NCBI RefSeq assembly: GCF_020536995.1
Contig: NC_068357.1
Coordinates: 126,767,451-126,831,450 of the forward strand
Direction of reading: 5' to 3'
Length of the DNA stretch: 64,000 nucleotides
Source: Dreissena polymorpha
Taxonomy: Eukaryota; Mollusca; Bivalvia; Myida; Dreissenidae
A program made the translations under genes and the position numbers. Each line of letters begins with the position of its first letter. Within the stretch, counting starts at the first letter, position 1. Below the pieces are notes generated by a model that ran no database searches, was not told the origin of the DNA, and was given only the letters and a program-made list of their open reading frames with translations. Positions 52,949-64,000 of the stretch are shown one piece after another.

Positions 52949-55330
52949 AATTAGTTAACATTTCATTGTGACATCTGATTACTGTTTACATCTCTCTGCA
53001 TTTTATTCAGTTGCATATTACTTAAGTCATTCAAAATACATTCCAAAATAAATGTAACATTCCATTTGATCAGACTGTGATAATGCATGGTGATGTTTTT
53101 TTAATACATTAATTTTGTGTAGCGCATATTTTTTTCATATTTACATTTAGACTGGTTTTGTCTTGGCAAGAACAACAAATTATTTTATTCTATCTACTTT
53201 ATTTTCCATTTTCAATTATTATATATGAATATTATAACTTTTATAACATATAACTTTTAATGGATTTTGTAAGTTGAATAATGAAACATAAATTTTCTAT
53301 ATTTTAGTGAGTTGGTTATATGTATGTTTTTGTTTGCTTTTTAATAAGAATTTGTTATGTGATTGAAGAAAACTGGATATGAAGAATCATTGAGGCTTTT
53401 GTATTGAATATGTTATTGTTATGTTGTCTGTTAGTATATTTGTTATGGTTTGCAAAGTGCTGCTGATTTTAAATTGCAATGTTACATGTGGTTTGCCGTC
53501 CAACACGGATTTTTGTTAACAAATAGAGAACTATTCCTTAAGTAGCAAACCAATCCAAATTTAATAACAAATTAAAAATACTTTTTACAATTTTTGCATA
53601 TCATGTCAATATTTTATTGGTTATTTAATTGACCTCGTTTGTTCCATGTCCAGTGTTCATTGTAACATTGCAAGTTTATGTACATAGTATATACCGGTAT
53701 ATTGAAACGTCCTTGTTAGTTAGTTTAACTTGTTAGTTATGAGCTAATTTGCTAGAAACATTGTGATACGTGAAGCTTTCAATGTGATAATGTGTGATAA
53801 TTTTACAATATGTGATAGTGTGCTTCTTTCTTAAATGATAAAGTGTTGAATATGTTATTGTGGTTATATATAAAAATGGACTGACTGGATTTATTGACTT
53901 ATTGTTTTGTATTTGTTATTAAGTATTTTTTTTTTTTTTTTTACAAATTGGGGTAGCTGTTACAGATTGACTTTAACAAATTGTACTGATAGTGGGGTCA
54001 CATTTTGAATACCTTATGAATTTTTGGTATATGAAGTGAAAAAATAGTATACTTACTATTTTCTCTAATACAATTAACATTATTTAATTACTATAACATC
54101 ATCAAACACTGTATTGTAAACAGGTCGCTGATATCTTACTCAGATATGACTGATTAAAGTTTGTTTTTGAAATGTGCTTGGATGCTTTTTGTGCTCTTCT
54201 AATCTTTTTTTTCTCCCAGCACACATATGTATGTGAAATAGTGCTAAACTGAACACCCATATATGTAGAAATCATTATTATTTGTTGTATATGTTTTGTT
54301 TTATGCAGCATTGTTGATGTCGATAGAAACTGTTATGTTTTTAAACATTTGTTATTTGTATGCATATAATATGGTGTCATTCAAATGTTGACCCAACTTT
54401 TGATGGAAGGGATTTAGTCATCAAAATGGAATCGCACATAATTGGCCCTAATGTGAAAACAACATTTAATAAATGTACCCAGAAAACAAAAGTATATATA
54501 ATACATAAAATCGAGAAATGTATTATTTACATAATAGACTCGTATCTTATAAAAAAGAACTATCTAAAGTTTTTAACTTCACAACATGTATTCAGATTTA
54601 TATTTAAAGTACTTTTGTTGATGTACAAACAAATTATGATTATAATGTTTTTCATTTATATTCATTTTAAACATAAACAAACTGAATTTGTTACACAGAC
54701 AATTCTAAATATTTGTGATATAATTTGTTTATTCAACATTTTGTCATCTAACAATCATATTTATACATGTTAACACTTTGTGCATTTTGTCTGTCACATT
54801 ATGTACATATGACTTTCATTACATATATTGGTCTACAAAATAGATCATAAACATTTGTGTTACATACAATCGTTTAATTTTGAGATTTTTTAAATGTATT
54901 TATGTTATGTAATAATCCTGAGGTATGATAAATACTGTTCCTGTTTTTGTTATTAACCATGTAACGTTAACACTAATATGATTGAAAAGACCCCTCACAT
55001 TTTCCTTACAAGTCCAGGAAAATCTACTCCATCACCTAATCCATTTCAAGTGTGTACAACATTGGCTTCTTTGCTCATGTATAAACAATCAAATGTTTAA
55101 ATGTGGAGAACTGTTTTACATAAAAATTGTTTTGTCTTAACACTTGTGATTGTTTATAAAAAGGATTTTCTCATTAACCAACTTGCTAAATTTGTTTAAT
55201 TCAGCAAACCTTAATCTGACTGTGACCTTTTCAAACAGTGAACAATTTTATTTTTTGTTAGAGTATGTATTTGCTTTTTTTGCAGAATGCTAGTAAAGCC
55301 TTGTCAAAATCTATAAAAATAATGTAATAC
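52949..55330 (+). other. Downstream of the receptor, AT-rich, no gene seen
   Basis: A 137-codon frame at 54360-54773 is AT-codon driven and not supported. Confidence 0.6.
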
Positions 55331-55555
55331 TTAACCCTTTCCCTCTCAGAAGCAAAGTGCAAACAGCATAAAACCAGAACAGCCTGCGAGTAACTTGCAG
55401 TCTGTTCAGGTTTTTGCTGTTTGCTGCTTATCAGTATTTAAGGGTTAGAAATGTAGCCTTTACAAGTTGAATCTAAGAAAGGTCTTTAATTAAATTTAAC
55501 TGTCTAAGGGACTACACATGCCTAAAAATACATATCTTAGTCTGGGAACATTTAA
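55331..55555 (+). mobile_element. Family Q hairpin MITE
   Basis: TTAACCCTTTCCCTCTCAG to a worn right end GGGAACATTTAA. Confidence 0.78.
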
Positions 55556-57338
55556 TGAGCACTGGATAACAGTTGATATTACAAAACAAGTACACTGCTT
55601 TGCTAATCAAATATGTCCCATGGTCAATCAAAAAGCACATTACTAAATGGAAACAGGGTTCTTACAATATCCAAAAGGCATAATTTAGAAGTCTAAGCTT
55701 TCAATGAAAAGGGAAGGAGAAAGGGGTAATTACTAAGGGCCAATGTTTGTCATACTTCTCCCCCACCCACTCCCAATATGTAAAATGGTGTTTGGAAAAT
55801 GCAATGACCACTCCACAATGTGGGGCATGATATATTATATGTTTGTCTTGTGTAAGTGTGGTGTGTCAGTGTTAGTTATTTTCCTAATTTGAAACAATAT
55901 GTAAATTTACAGTATGGGTAATGCGAAATAACATACATGGATATTAAATCTAACATAGTTAATGAAATCAAAGGGAAGTCAATATTGAATTGTGGCGTGT
56001 TTTATTCCACGTTGCGTCAAATTGAAAAAGAAAGAATATGAAGAAATAAGCCTTCCTTCACTGAAATTGCTCGAATTCTTTAATGCATAAAACAATACTT
56101 AATAGCATACAACAACAAAAAATGTGTTGCTTTGTTAGTGTGTTAATGACAATATCCACTATATATTGTATGAAATATTGTGAAGTAATTTCATCATTTT
56201 GGCCTGTGTCTTTGAGGATCATGCACACACTTGGAGTGATCTGCATAGTTTTGTAATGTTAACAGCTGCAACCTCGACTTTATAGATTCATATATTCACA
56301 AAGAATATCACTCCTTACGAGGATTCTGAATTGGTATAGTTTGAAGTAAAATATGTGTTTTTTGGTCAGCTGTACTTTATAATACAATTGTTCGGGGTTG
56401 TGGTGATTAACATTAAGGAACAGTAACTCCATCTTAGAAAGTAGTCAAACTTTTCACAGTGGTCTCCCCTACTACAACACAATCAAGCCAGAAAGGGAGA
56501 CCTCTTTGGAGAATTTAAGAAATCTCATGTTCTTTATATTTCATTACCTCCCCCGTGTCAGAAAAAGTATATACTTGGTTTCCATCATTCATTGTTTTTG
56601 GTTATCCCATCAACTTGTATGTATTATTATTATTAGAAAAAGCATGTTTTGTTTTGAGAAAAATAAAAATATTCTTTTGAGAAAAAAGTATGATTTTGTT
56701 TAAGAAAAAAATATTTCTTTTCAGAAATGATATTTGTTGAATAAAAACATACTTTTTTCAGGTTATAAAAAAGTATTCAAATAATTTACAAACATAGCTA
56801 TGTTAATTTTCTAAATGGTATTTACATACAAGTTGGTATAATATACAATTCATTTGTTGTAAATATTAATTATGGTTTCAAATGAGGTGCACGTTTAGCT
56901 AGCATAGGTAGCTTATAATTTTAAAGCAGTACATTTGTCTCTTCAATTAAAGCAAAATGCTTTGCTTATACTAATTATTTGCTAATTAATAAACAATATT
57001 TTGTTTTAAAATAAATGGATATCTTAGCTTGAGTAAAGTTATTTTCACTTTCTTATACTATTGTATCACGAAACATTAATTTTACATAAATGAATGAACT
57101 ATTTTAATTGTATGGTCCAAAATGTCTACATGTTTTCAGAAATATGATTTTATAAATTATATAAATGATAACTCTATTATTATTAAAAACACACTCATGT
57201 AGGTTAAATGTGTAGTATTGATTAATATCTTCAGTTCAATTATATACGTTATATCCATCTAATTTTAAAATTAATCATGCATATGTTAGCTGTGTATACA
57301 TTAAGTTCAATTGATCTCAAGAATAATTATAGTTTATG

Positions 57339-57342
<4 letters not shown>

Positions 57343-57399
<57 letters not shown>

Positions 57400-57400
57400 T
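57343..57400. repeat. (AT)n microsatellite
   Basis: Long uninterrupted AT run. Confidence 0.95.
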
Positions 57401-58779
57401 GTCTAACACAGCACTGACTTTAATTTGAAAGTTGCAAGTTATATTAGTTGGCAATATGATCACTAAAATTATCATTTAATATTTAAAGTTTAGAAGGTTA
57501 CCTTAAATATCTTTATAAGGCACTAGCTAGTTGGTACTAAATGTTGTTGAAAAATTAATTGGGTTTAAAACGTTTACGGTAAGTTATTTAAAAAAAATTG
57601 TATATTTATTGAAACGAGTTTTCACAACATTAACACAAAATACATAAAGGTATATTATATGTACAATTGGGTTGTCATTATAGCTATATACAAAATTGTA
57701 TTTTAAGTGGATAAAAAGGTATCTGTGGTTCTTCATATTGGACGATTCAGGAGTCATATTTCGCTCTGTAGTGTTGTTACAAAGTTTAGATTTGTTAAAT
57801 TCCTGTCAACAAACTTCGATCAATGTTAGCATATTGAAACATAGTAAATTTTTACACGATTTAGTTGGACTGTGTCCTATGAAATACCGACTGACATGTA
57901 TGTACTGTTGATAGATGCTAGTTAAACTGTGTTTGAAAGGATATTGTAATAAAAAAGAAAAAATGTTCAACTTGCGTTTGCTATTTCCTTCAGTATAAAA
58001 TTAAAGAAAATATGATTAATGTAATACATCACGGATTGTTGTCATCAATTGTAGAATTGCAGTTGGTTCATTGATATTTTTGTAGCTCTTTATATGTGTA
58101 AACCAGCTTAAAAAGGCAAGCAGCCTCGTATTCTAATCAAAATCCACGGTCAACACTGCACCGCTTCGCAGTATTATGTACCTAATAGCAAGGTAATATA
58201 TGTGCGTGTGTTTCGAATTTCATGAGGTCCTTCCGCGCCTGAGGATGAATTCTGTGAGGACCCGGAGTGTGGCTCAGCAATCCAGCCCAATTAAATGACT
58301 AGACGCACGAAAATTAAGACGAATTTTAAATCATAGCTGCAATTTCAAATTAAAATCAAGATATGAATTGCAAAATGCGACGTAAACGCCATATACAAGT
58401 GTATTAGGTCTATCGGCCAATAAGTTCTCTTTGATTTTATTAACAATCATTGTCCACAACAAAATCAAATTAAAATGAAGGCGGTATATCTTTTTTAAAA
58501 GATATTTTTTGTTGAATATTCGTCGTATCAGAATACGCTTGCTCTCGGCGGAATCGATTAGGTTTGAACCCATTATATGGTAAATGCTTAGTAAATGTCA
58601 ATCAAAATGTATGTAAGCAACTCTAGGTTCCGCGTCGAACAATCTATGGACCTTTATCGCCTTATTTCAAATGGTCAGTTGTATATAACATTAATTTTAA
58701 GACTTTTACTTAAAAAATATCGTTTCTAATATACAAAACAGAGTCGCGGTTTCGAGATCAACGTGCACATATCACAAAT

Positions 58780-58830
58780 ATTGGGATGTGGCTCAGTGAT
58801 ACAGCGCGCGCATCTCTAGTGAGTAAAGGA
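58780..58830 (+). repeat. Possible tRNA-derived fragment
   Basis: GGATGTGGCTCAGTGATACA resembles an A box and its leader; TGTGGCTCAGCAATCCAGCC at 58267 is similar. No convincing B box at tRNA spacing. Confidence 0.25.
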
Positions 58831-58937
58831 ATGGACACAGTTAGTGAAGGTGAAAATTCTTGAAACCATCCTTATTTGGAGTCGCAGCAGCAAACTTGGA
58901 GGTTTGTATTTTTGTATCATCTTGTTTTAAGATCAAA

Positions 58938-59465
58938 GATAAATGAGCCGGTCTCTCGGAAAACCGGTCTAAATGCATGTGCCTAAAGGATTGTGCCAGA
59001 TGAGCCTTTGCAGTTTACACAGGCTGATCTGGTACAACACTTTCTGCTTTTATGGAATTTTTATGTCCCCCAGCTATACTGGTTGACATATTGTTTTTGC
59101 CCTTTCTGTTTGTTGGTTTGCATCAACTTTAACATGTGTCATAACTTTTGCACTATTGAAACTATCAACTTCATATTTGGCATGCATGTGTATCTCGGTA
59201 AATCGTGTATCTCATGGAGCTGCACATTTTGAGTGGTGAAAGGTCAAGGTCATCCTTCAAGGTCAAATATATGGGTCAAAATCGCTCAAAAGGGGACATA
59301 GTGTTTCACAAACACATCTTGTTCTTTTAAAGAAAGCCTCATCTAAATTTAATCAAGTTTAGGCCTAAATTATTTACCAGATTAGCCTGTGCAGTCTGAA
59401 AAAGGACATCTGGGACGATATTTTACACAAATGAATTGAGACCGGTTTTCTTAGAGACCGACTTA
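58938..59465 (+). mobile_element. Family S copy split by another element
   Basis: Left part GATAAATGAGCCGGTCTCTC to CTTTTATGGAATTTTT, right part from about 59326 (GAAAGCCTCATCTAAATTT, CCAGATTAGCCTGTGCAGTC). Confidence 0.7.
59062..59325 (+). mobile_element. Insert inside a family S copy
   Basis: TATGTCCCCCAGCTATACTG to CAAAAGGGGACATAGTGTTTC, then ACAAACACATCTTGTT. Shares GGCATGCATGTGTATCTC and GCTGCACATTTTGAGTGGT with 50039-51153. The inner ends ATGTCCCC / GGGGACAT are inverted. Confidence 0.6.
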
Positions 59466-60867
59466 AGTTTATTTTATAGGGCTCAGCCTTGTCTAGAGGT
59501 TTATGTTTTATTTATTTCATCACATTCCGTCTCAGAAATAAACTTAGAAAAATGATGAAATTTAAAACATCAATTGAAATCGCAAAGTTGTGCTGTGCAT
59601 TTTTGCTATTAAACAATACTGAAATAGGAGCTAGTTCGCAGTTATAAAGTTAAAATACCTTATGCTTGTCTTATTTGACAATGGACTTCGTCGTAAATTT
59701 CTGTTAATGCCTAGAGCTTCCACATACTTTTTATTCTTTGTTATTTCAGGAAACTGAGGGGTCCGGCTGGGGAGATGATGATTGGTGAATGCCAGATCAT
59801 GGGTCGTTCCCATAGCAACTGGACATAGCAACAGGGTCTCATTAGCAACCATGAATGTTTGTGTTTGTTTGTGTCATATCAACTGCATATTTGGATCATA
59901 CAATGAAAACCAGCATTACATTTGCTTTTCTGCAAAATCATGTGCGTTTGTAGTCTTTTTAAAATTCCATGAACTTTTTTTTAGGGCTGGCATTCTTAAC
60001 CCAAAATGAAATTGTCATGTGTAATGCTTTTAATCAAACAAGGTTCTTTGTTGGAACCAGTATCTCCACCTTGGTAAGTTTTGGTTAATGCATGCAACGA
60101 ATATGAAAGATTGAAATAATCAGACAATTTGAATAGTAATCCCAGAATTATATTGGAATTCTATTAGGTTCGAATTCGCTCTTGACCTTAGCCTACCAAC
60201 TTGTCTTTCACAGAGACTTAAAACTGAGCAGAAGTGTATTAGATGCTTCACACCTTTTACAAGAGACTTTCAACTGAGCGGCAGTGCATAACACAATGGC
60301 AAAACCTTAAAACAGACATTTAAATAAACAACTTCTTGAACTTTATTACAAGATTTATTTATTAAAACCTTTTTAACTTCACATTTAACTTACTGAGAAA
60401 GCAAAGAAAAAGAGTATTAATTGTGATCAAAAACAATATTGTAACGCAATCAGCATCATGGAAAAGGTACACAACATGCTGCTTAATTATAATCAAAGTA
60501 CTGACAGTACTGGTGTCGTGACGATGCTTTTGAAGAGTATGGATATAAAAGCATCAATTTAAGTTTATCTACATCACCACAATTGTATAATTTTTATTGC
60601 ACGTTATTTATCCGCATCCTTAATAAATATTTGGCATAGCTGCAGTGTACATGGACGTTTAGACAATCCACAGTTCTTTGTAAAACTTTATGAAGACAAG
60701 AGGCATATTTCTGCAAAGAGCCATTCAGAGTTTTGGCAATTAGTCATTCATCGACCCCGATAAAGTATGTTAAGGTTTAAGTAAAGAGTTTAATGGTTGT
60801 GGTGCAATAGTTTTCGTTCTTGGACACTGCACTATCCTTCAATTAGATTTATTTACCTGAAAGCAGC
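59466..60867 (+). other. Intergenic, no gene seen
   Basis: A CAGGAAACTGAGGGGTCCGG patch near 59750 is locally GC-richer, but frames are short. Confidence 0.5.
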
Positions 60868-61502
60868 GAGGTATGCCGATTGAGAAAATTTAGCCAACTC
60901 AATCGGACTGGCCCGGTCTTTAAAATTATGCCAAAAAAAATTTGGGTACGAAAACAAATTTGGGTACGAAAAAAAATTGGTAACTAAAAAATATTTGGGT
61001 ACGAAAAAAAAATAGGATACGAAAAAAATGGGTAAGAAAAAAATTGGGTACGAAACAAAAATGGGTACGGTTTGTTTTTATTAGGAAAGATACCTGTAAG
61101 GATACCGGGGTACCCAAAAGTATCATTTGAAAATCGGTGTACGGTGAAGTATACTTCAAAGTACCCGTGGTACGGGGAAGTAGTACCCATGCATGGGGAA
61201 TTTGACCCATTCAGCTCCACTTCCAGTTCAATGACTTCGAACAATGTTGAAAAGTGGCACTATTCCACTATCAAACGGTACCACATACAAGTAAAGTTCT
61301 CTACTTTGCACAATTAACATCGAATTCCACTGTTATTATCGAGCTTCCTAATAATTTAAACATTTTCTTCGGCATTTGCCAATTGTTGTTGTTGTTTCCC
61401 ATATTTCAATGATAATCAGGAAGGTATGCAGATTAAGAAAATTAAGCTAACTCAATCCGAGGTATGCCGATTTAGCTGACTCAATTAGCTTGGTCTTTTA
61501 GG
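60868..61502 (+). repeat. Segment bounded by direct copies of a small hairpin, with AAATTTGGGTACG minisatellite
   Basis: GAGGTATGCCGATTGAGAAA...CTCAATCGG occurs at 60869, with diverged copies at 61422 and 61461. The arms CCGATTGAG / CTCAATCGG pair. Between them, 60935-61070 repeats TTGGGTACGAAAAAAA about seven times. Confidence 0.6.
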
Positions 61503-61593
61503 TAGGTCGCCATTGTGAAATTTGTTTTCATGGTATAACTTAGACGAGCTGCTGAAGCAGCATCGTCAACAAGAGTTCTAAATTGTCACAAGA

Positions 61594-61837
61594 TACGCCC
61601 GTTCGAATGCTAAATGCTTGAAATACTCTAAGTGACCTTGTGACCTAGTTTTTAACCCGACATGACCCATATTAAAACTTGACCTAGATATTGTCAAGAT
61701 ACAACTAGTGACCAAGTTTGGTGAAGATCGGATGGAACTATTTGAATTAGAGAGCGGACACTGCTGTGGACGCCGCCGCCGCCGGCCCGCCAAGGGTGAA
61801 ACTATAATACGTCCCGTTTTGAAAAAAAACGGGCGTA
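61594..61837. mobile_element. MITE with TACGCCCGTT...AACGGGCGTA ends
   Basis: Short inverted ends, interior GACCAAGTTTGGTGAAGATC and a GC-rich CGCCGCCGCCGGCC stretch, then ACGTCCCGTTTTG hairpin. The ORFs here are chance. Confidence 0.6.
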
Positions 61838-62182
61838 TAAAAATGACATTTAAAAATACCAGTATATTGGTAAATTATGTAAACGATGATGGCACTCTTT
61901 CGTTGAGCTCAATGTCTTTACCTTCAAAATTTGGTCAACACTGTTACAGTGTTCAACTAATATAAAATTTACAACGGGATCCATAGTTAAAGATTTTTTT
62001 CAGGTGGAATACACTCCGCCAGTGCATAAATCAGATAGCAACAATCGGATTAAAAATGAAGTTTATTAGACATATTTATTTACTTGCATTAACCAGAACT
62101 GGATTGGAATACAAGTTATTATGCAACAGAATCTAAATCCATCTTTAAAATTGAAATTTTGAGAAGAAAAAGAGTGTTTCCC

Positions 62183-62420
62183 CTCATCACCATCACCTTC
62201 AACACCACCATCATCATCATCATCATCACCACCACCACAATCTCATCATCATAATTGTCGTTGTCATCATCACCTGCAACAACAGCAACTTCATCGCTGT
62301 CATCTTATTCGTTATTTTGTCATATCATTTGCACATTCGTCATCATCATTTACAATTATTATAATTCTCATCTTCACATTATCATCAAAATCATCATATT
62401 CACCATCGTCAGAAATAATA
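62183..62420 (+). repeat. (CAT)n-rich microsatellite
   Basis: Interrupted CATCAT/CACCAC triplets, degenerating rightward. Confidence 0.9.
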
Positions 62421-63594
62421 ACAACATTCAAAACAATTCAGCAGAAATCATTACATTTGCATCATATTATGATATAGATTAGAATTACAACAATAAGAAA
62501 TGGCATTAAATTACCAAAGAGACATATGGTATTAATTGAGGAATGTTAAGTCTTTTCCTCGCCACAAGAATTATATACAACTGAAAATATTTGTAATTAT
62601 TCAAGCATGCATGCAAATTAAATGAGTATTGACTACTGTTTCTAGAATCTTTATCTTTCATATAGAATGATGAAAATATCTGAAACATGGTATGAATGAA
62701 ATGAAAATACAATGAGATTATAATGAGCAATACAATATACAGATAGTCATATAGTGACAGTCCTCTACAAATTTATTTTGTACATACATAACGCTGTTCT
62801 AGAAATGTATAACAAACGTGTTAACATGATAGTGGGGTCATGTAGTCGCATGTATTACTTTACTTACTCGTGGCTGTATTTCTAACATGGTTGATTTGAA
62901 GTCGCATTCAATATACACTTAATTTTGTTGTTTGTTCATAATATGTATGCAATTATTTACACATAATAAAACAATTTTCGGGAAATATATCATACACATG
63001 AAAGAGGGATGATCCAGAAATAAATATACTGTTTTATATGTTTTCGTTGTAAAATATATTTTATTGAATAAAGATAATATCAAAATCTTTTTAGAATATG
63101 TTTAATTAAAAAGATTGTGGAATATAAATGTAATGCGACTCATCAACACGATTTCCATTATAAAAAGTATGATTTTTTTTTTTATAACAAATACTTCTAA
63201 TATCTTCTTGAAATTACAAATTGTTATAGGAGAACTACATCATAAATAACATCACTGACGGACAGACACCAATTCTATCCTTTTGACGGGGGATTAAAAT
63301 CTCCATAATAAAAAGAGAACATAAAATGCACGCCTAAAAGTGCTTACAAAACAAGCGACGAAAACATCACTGAACCTTAATTGACGTGCTCCGGATTGCC
63401 AGTGGTGACTTATTTTAATCGTCTGTCACCTCTAGATGATAAATAGAAAAGGAGTACAACTTTTCGTTAATTTAAGTTATTTACACTTACATGTATGTGT
63501 ATTAGTTTTTGTATTAAATAAATTACTGAGCATAAATGATGAAGTTTTCATATTTTGATCCATCGTATATAGTCTTGTAGTCGCATGTATTACT
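62421..63594 (+). other. Intergenic or 3' UTR of the right-edge minus-strand gene
   Basis: AT-rich. It probably includes the 3' UTR of the minus-strand gene; the polyadenylation site was not resolved. Confidence 0.45.
62840..62900 (-). pseudogene. Diverged echo of the 3' end of the right-edge gene
   Basis: GTAGTCGCATGTATTACTT is shared with 63577-63595, followed by a comparable spacing to GAAGTCGCATTCA (gene: GAATTCGCATTGA). Minus-strand reading gives ECDF, matching QCEF of the gene. Too short to call more than a remnant. Confidence 0.35.
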
Positions 63595-63999
63595 TCATTT
63601 GGTAAAGTCTGGATTTTTAACACAGTTTAATCTGAATTCGCATTGATATGCGACCAAGGCCGTCAATTGATTCATGATATACTGAATGAGCTTGCCAACA
63701 TCATCATCATCATCATCACCACCATCATCAACTCCAACACTGTCACGTACAGACCAGGTCTCAGTGCTAAGTGCAAATTCATATATTCGAAATCGTTTCA
63801 CTTTAACATTCTCCAGTGCTTCGAGAGTCTGTTTGATGGACATATATTCCTCTGGTGGAATCTTCTGGGACACGAACTTAGTTATTTTATCAATACAAAC
63901 GAATTCCAATCTACACTCAACTGATTGAGTCCATGTCAACAGTTTGTTCACAAGGTCGCGGAGTTGTGAAGGAAGCAATGAATAAAAAGAGCCTATCAA
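63595..63999 (-). CDS. C-terminal exon of an unrecognised gene, running off the right edge
   Basis: Open on the minus strand from the window edge to TGA at 63595-63597, about 134 codons with balanced, coding-like composition. Visible pieces are LRDLVNKLLTWTQ, IDKITKFVSQKIPPEEY, LEALENVKVKRFRIYEF, an Asp run encoded by a GAT repeat (about 63697-63735), and a C-terminal KNPDFTK. I do not recognise the family. It has no signal peptide or membrane segment in the visible part. It converges on the nuclear receptor gene. A diverged echo of its 3' end lies at 62840-62900. It could also be part of a pseudogene or a repeat-borne ORF. Confidence 0.5.
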   Translation of the reverse strand: MIGSFYSLLPSQLRDLVNKLLTWTQSVECRLEFVCIDKITKFVSQKIPPEEYMSIKQTLEALENVKVKRFRIYEFALSTETWSVRDSVGVDDGGDDDDDDVGKLIQYIMNQLTALVAYQCEFRLNCVKNPDFTK

Positions 64000-64000
64000 A

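Larger units (their letters stand above)
55556..58937 (+). other. Intergenic AT-rich sequence
   Basis: Apart from the AT microsatellite and weak tRNA-like motifs, nothing recognised. Confidence 0.55.

Overview
The window is animal nuclear DNA that is AT-rich, intron-dominated and crowded with repeats. The host gene and the dispersed repeat families point to a bivalve mollusc. From memory of similar repeats I would guess a dreissenid such as Dreissena, but that is recognition rather than proof. Nothing prokaryotic is present.

One gene fills most of the window: a plus-strand nuclear receptor with two tandem DNA-binding domains and one ligand-binding domain (the 2DBD-NR class, known from flatworms and molluscs). 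I place ten coding exons: 346-484, 9506-9681, 27464-27608, 41575-41681, 42398-42539, 43250-44886, 45532-45613, 48845-49105, 49852-49932 and 51402-51568. The intron phases agree at all nine junctions, and the exons sum to 2937 nt, which is 978 codons plus a stop. DBD1 is built from exons 2-3, DBD2 from exons 4-5, a very long Ser/Pro-rich hinge from exon 6, and the LBD from the end of exon 6 through exon 10. The first P-box (CLPCKS) is strongly non-canonical.

The introns hold the repeats. TTAA-flanked hairpin MITEs (families P, Q and R here, TTAACCC...GGGTTAA termini) number about 25 copies. A SINE-like family S (core GTGCAGTCTGCACAGGCT) has about 14 copies, and there are several other TIR elements. 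Two of the largest minisatellites (25-bp array at 2.8-4.6 kb, 36-bp array at 45.7-47.4 kb) have grown out of the same part of family S. A third (26 bp, 9.8-10.6 kb) grew inside a TIR element.

Within intron 3 a degraded LTR-type fossil (37141-40733, minus strand) encloses a piece of a different nuclear receptor that looks like the NR2E group (hinge plus the start of LBD helix 3, ending at a splice donor). A hAT-like non-autonomous transposon is nested in the same fossil.

Downstream of the receptor (52-63 kb) the DNA is mostly AT-rich with a few repeats. At the right edge (63595-63999, minus strand) lies the last coding exon of a second, unrecognised gene that runs off the window.
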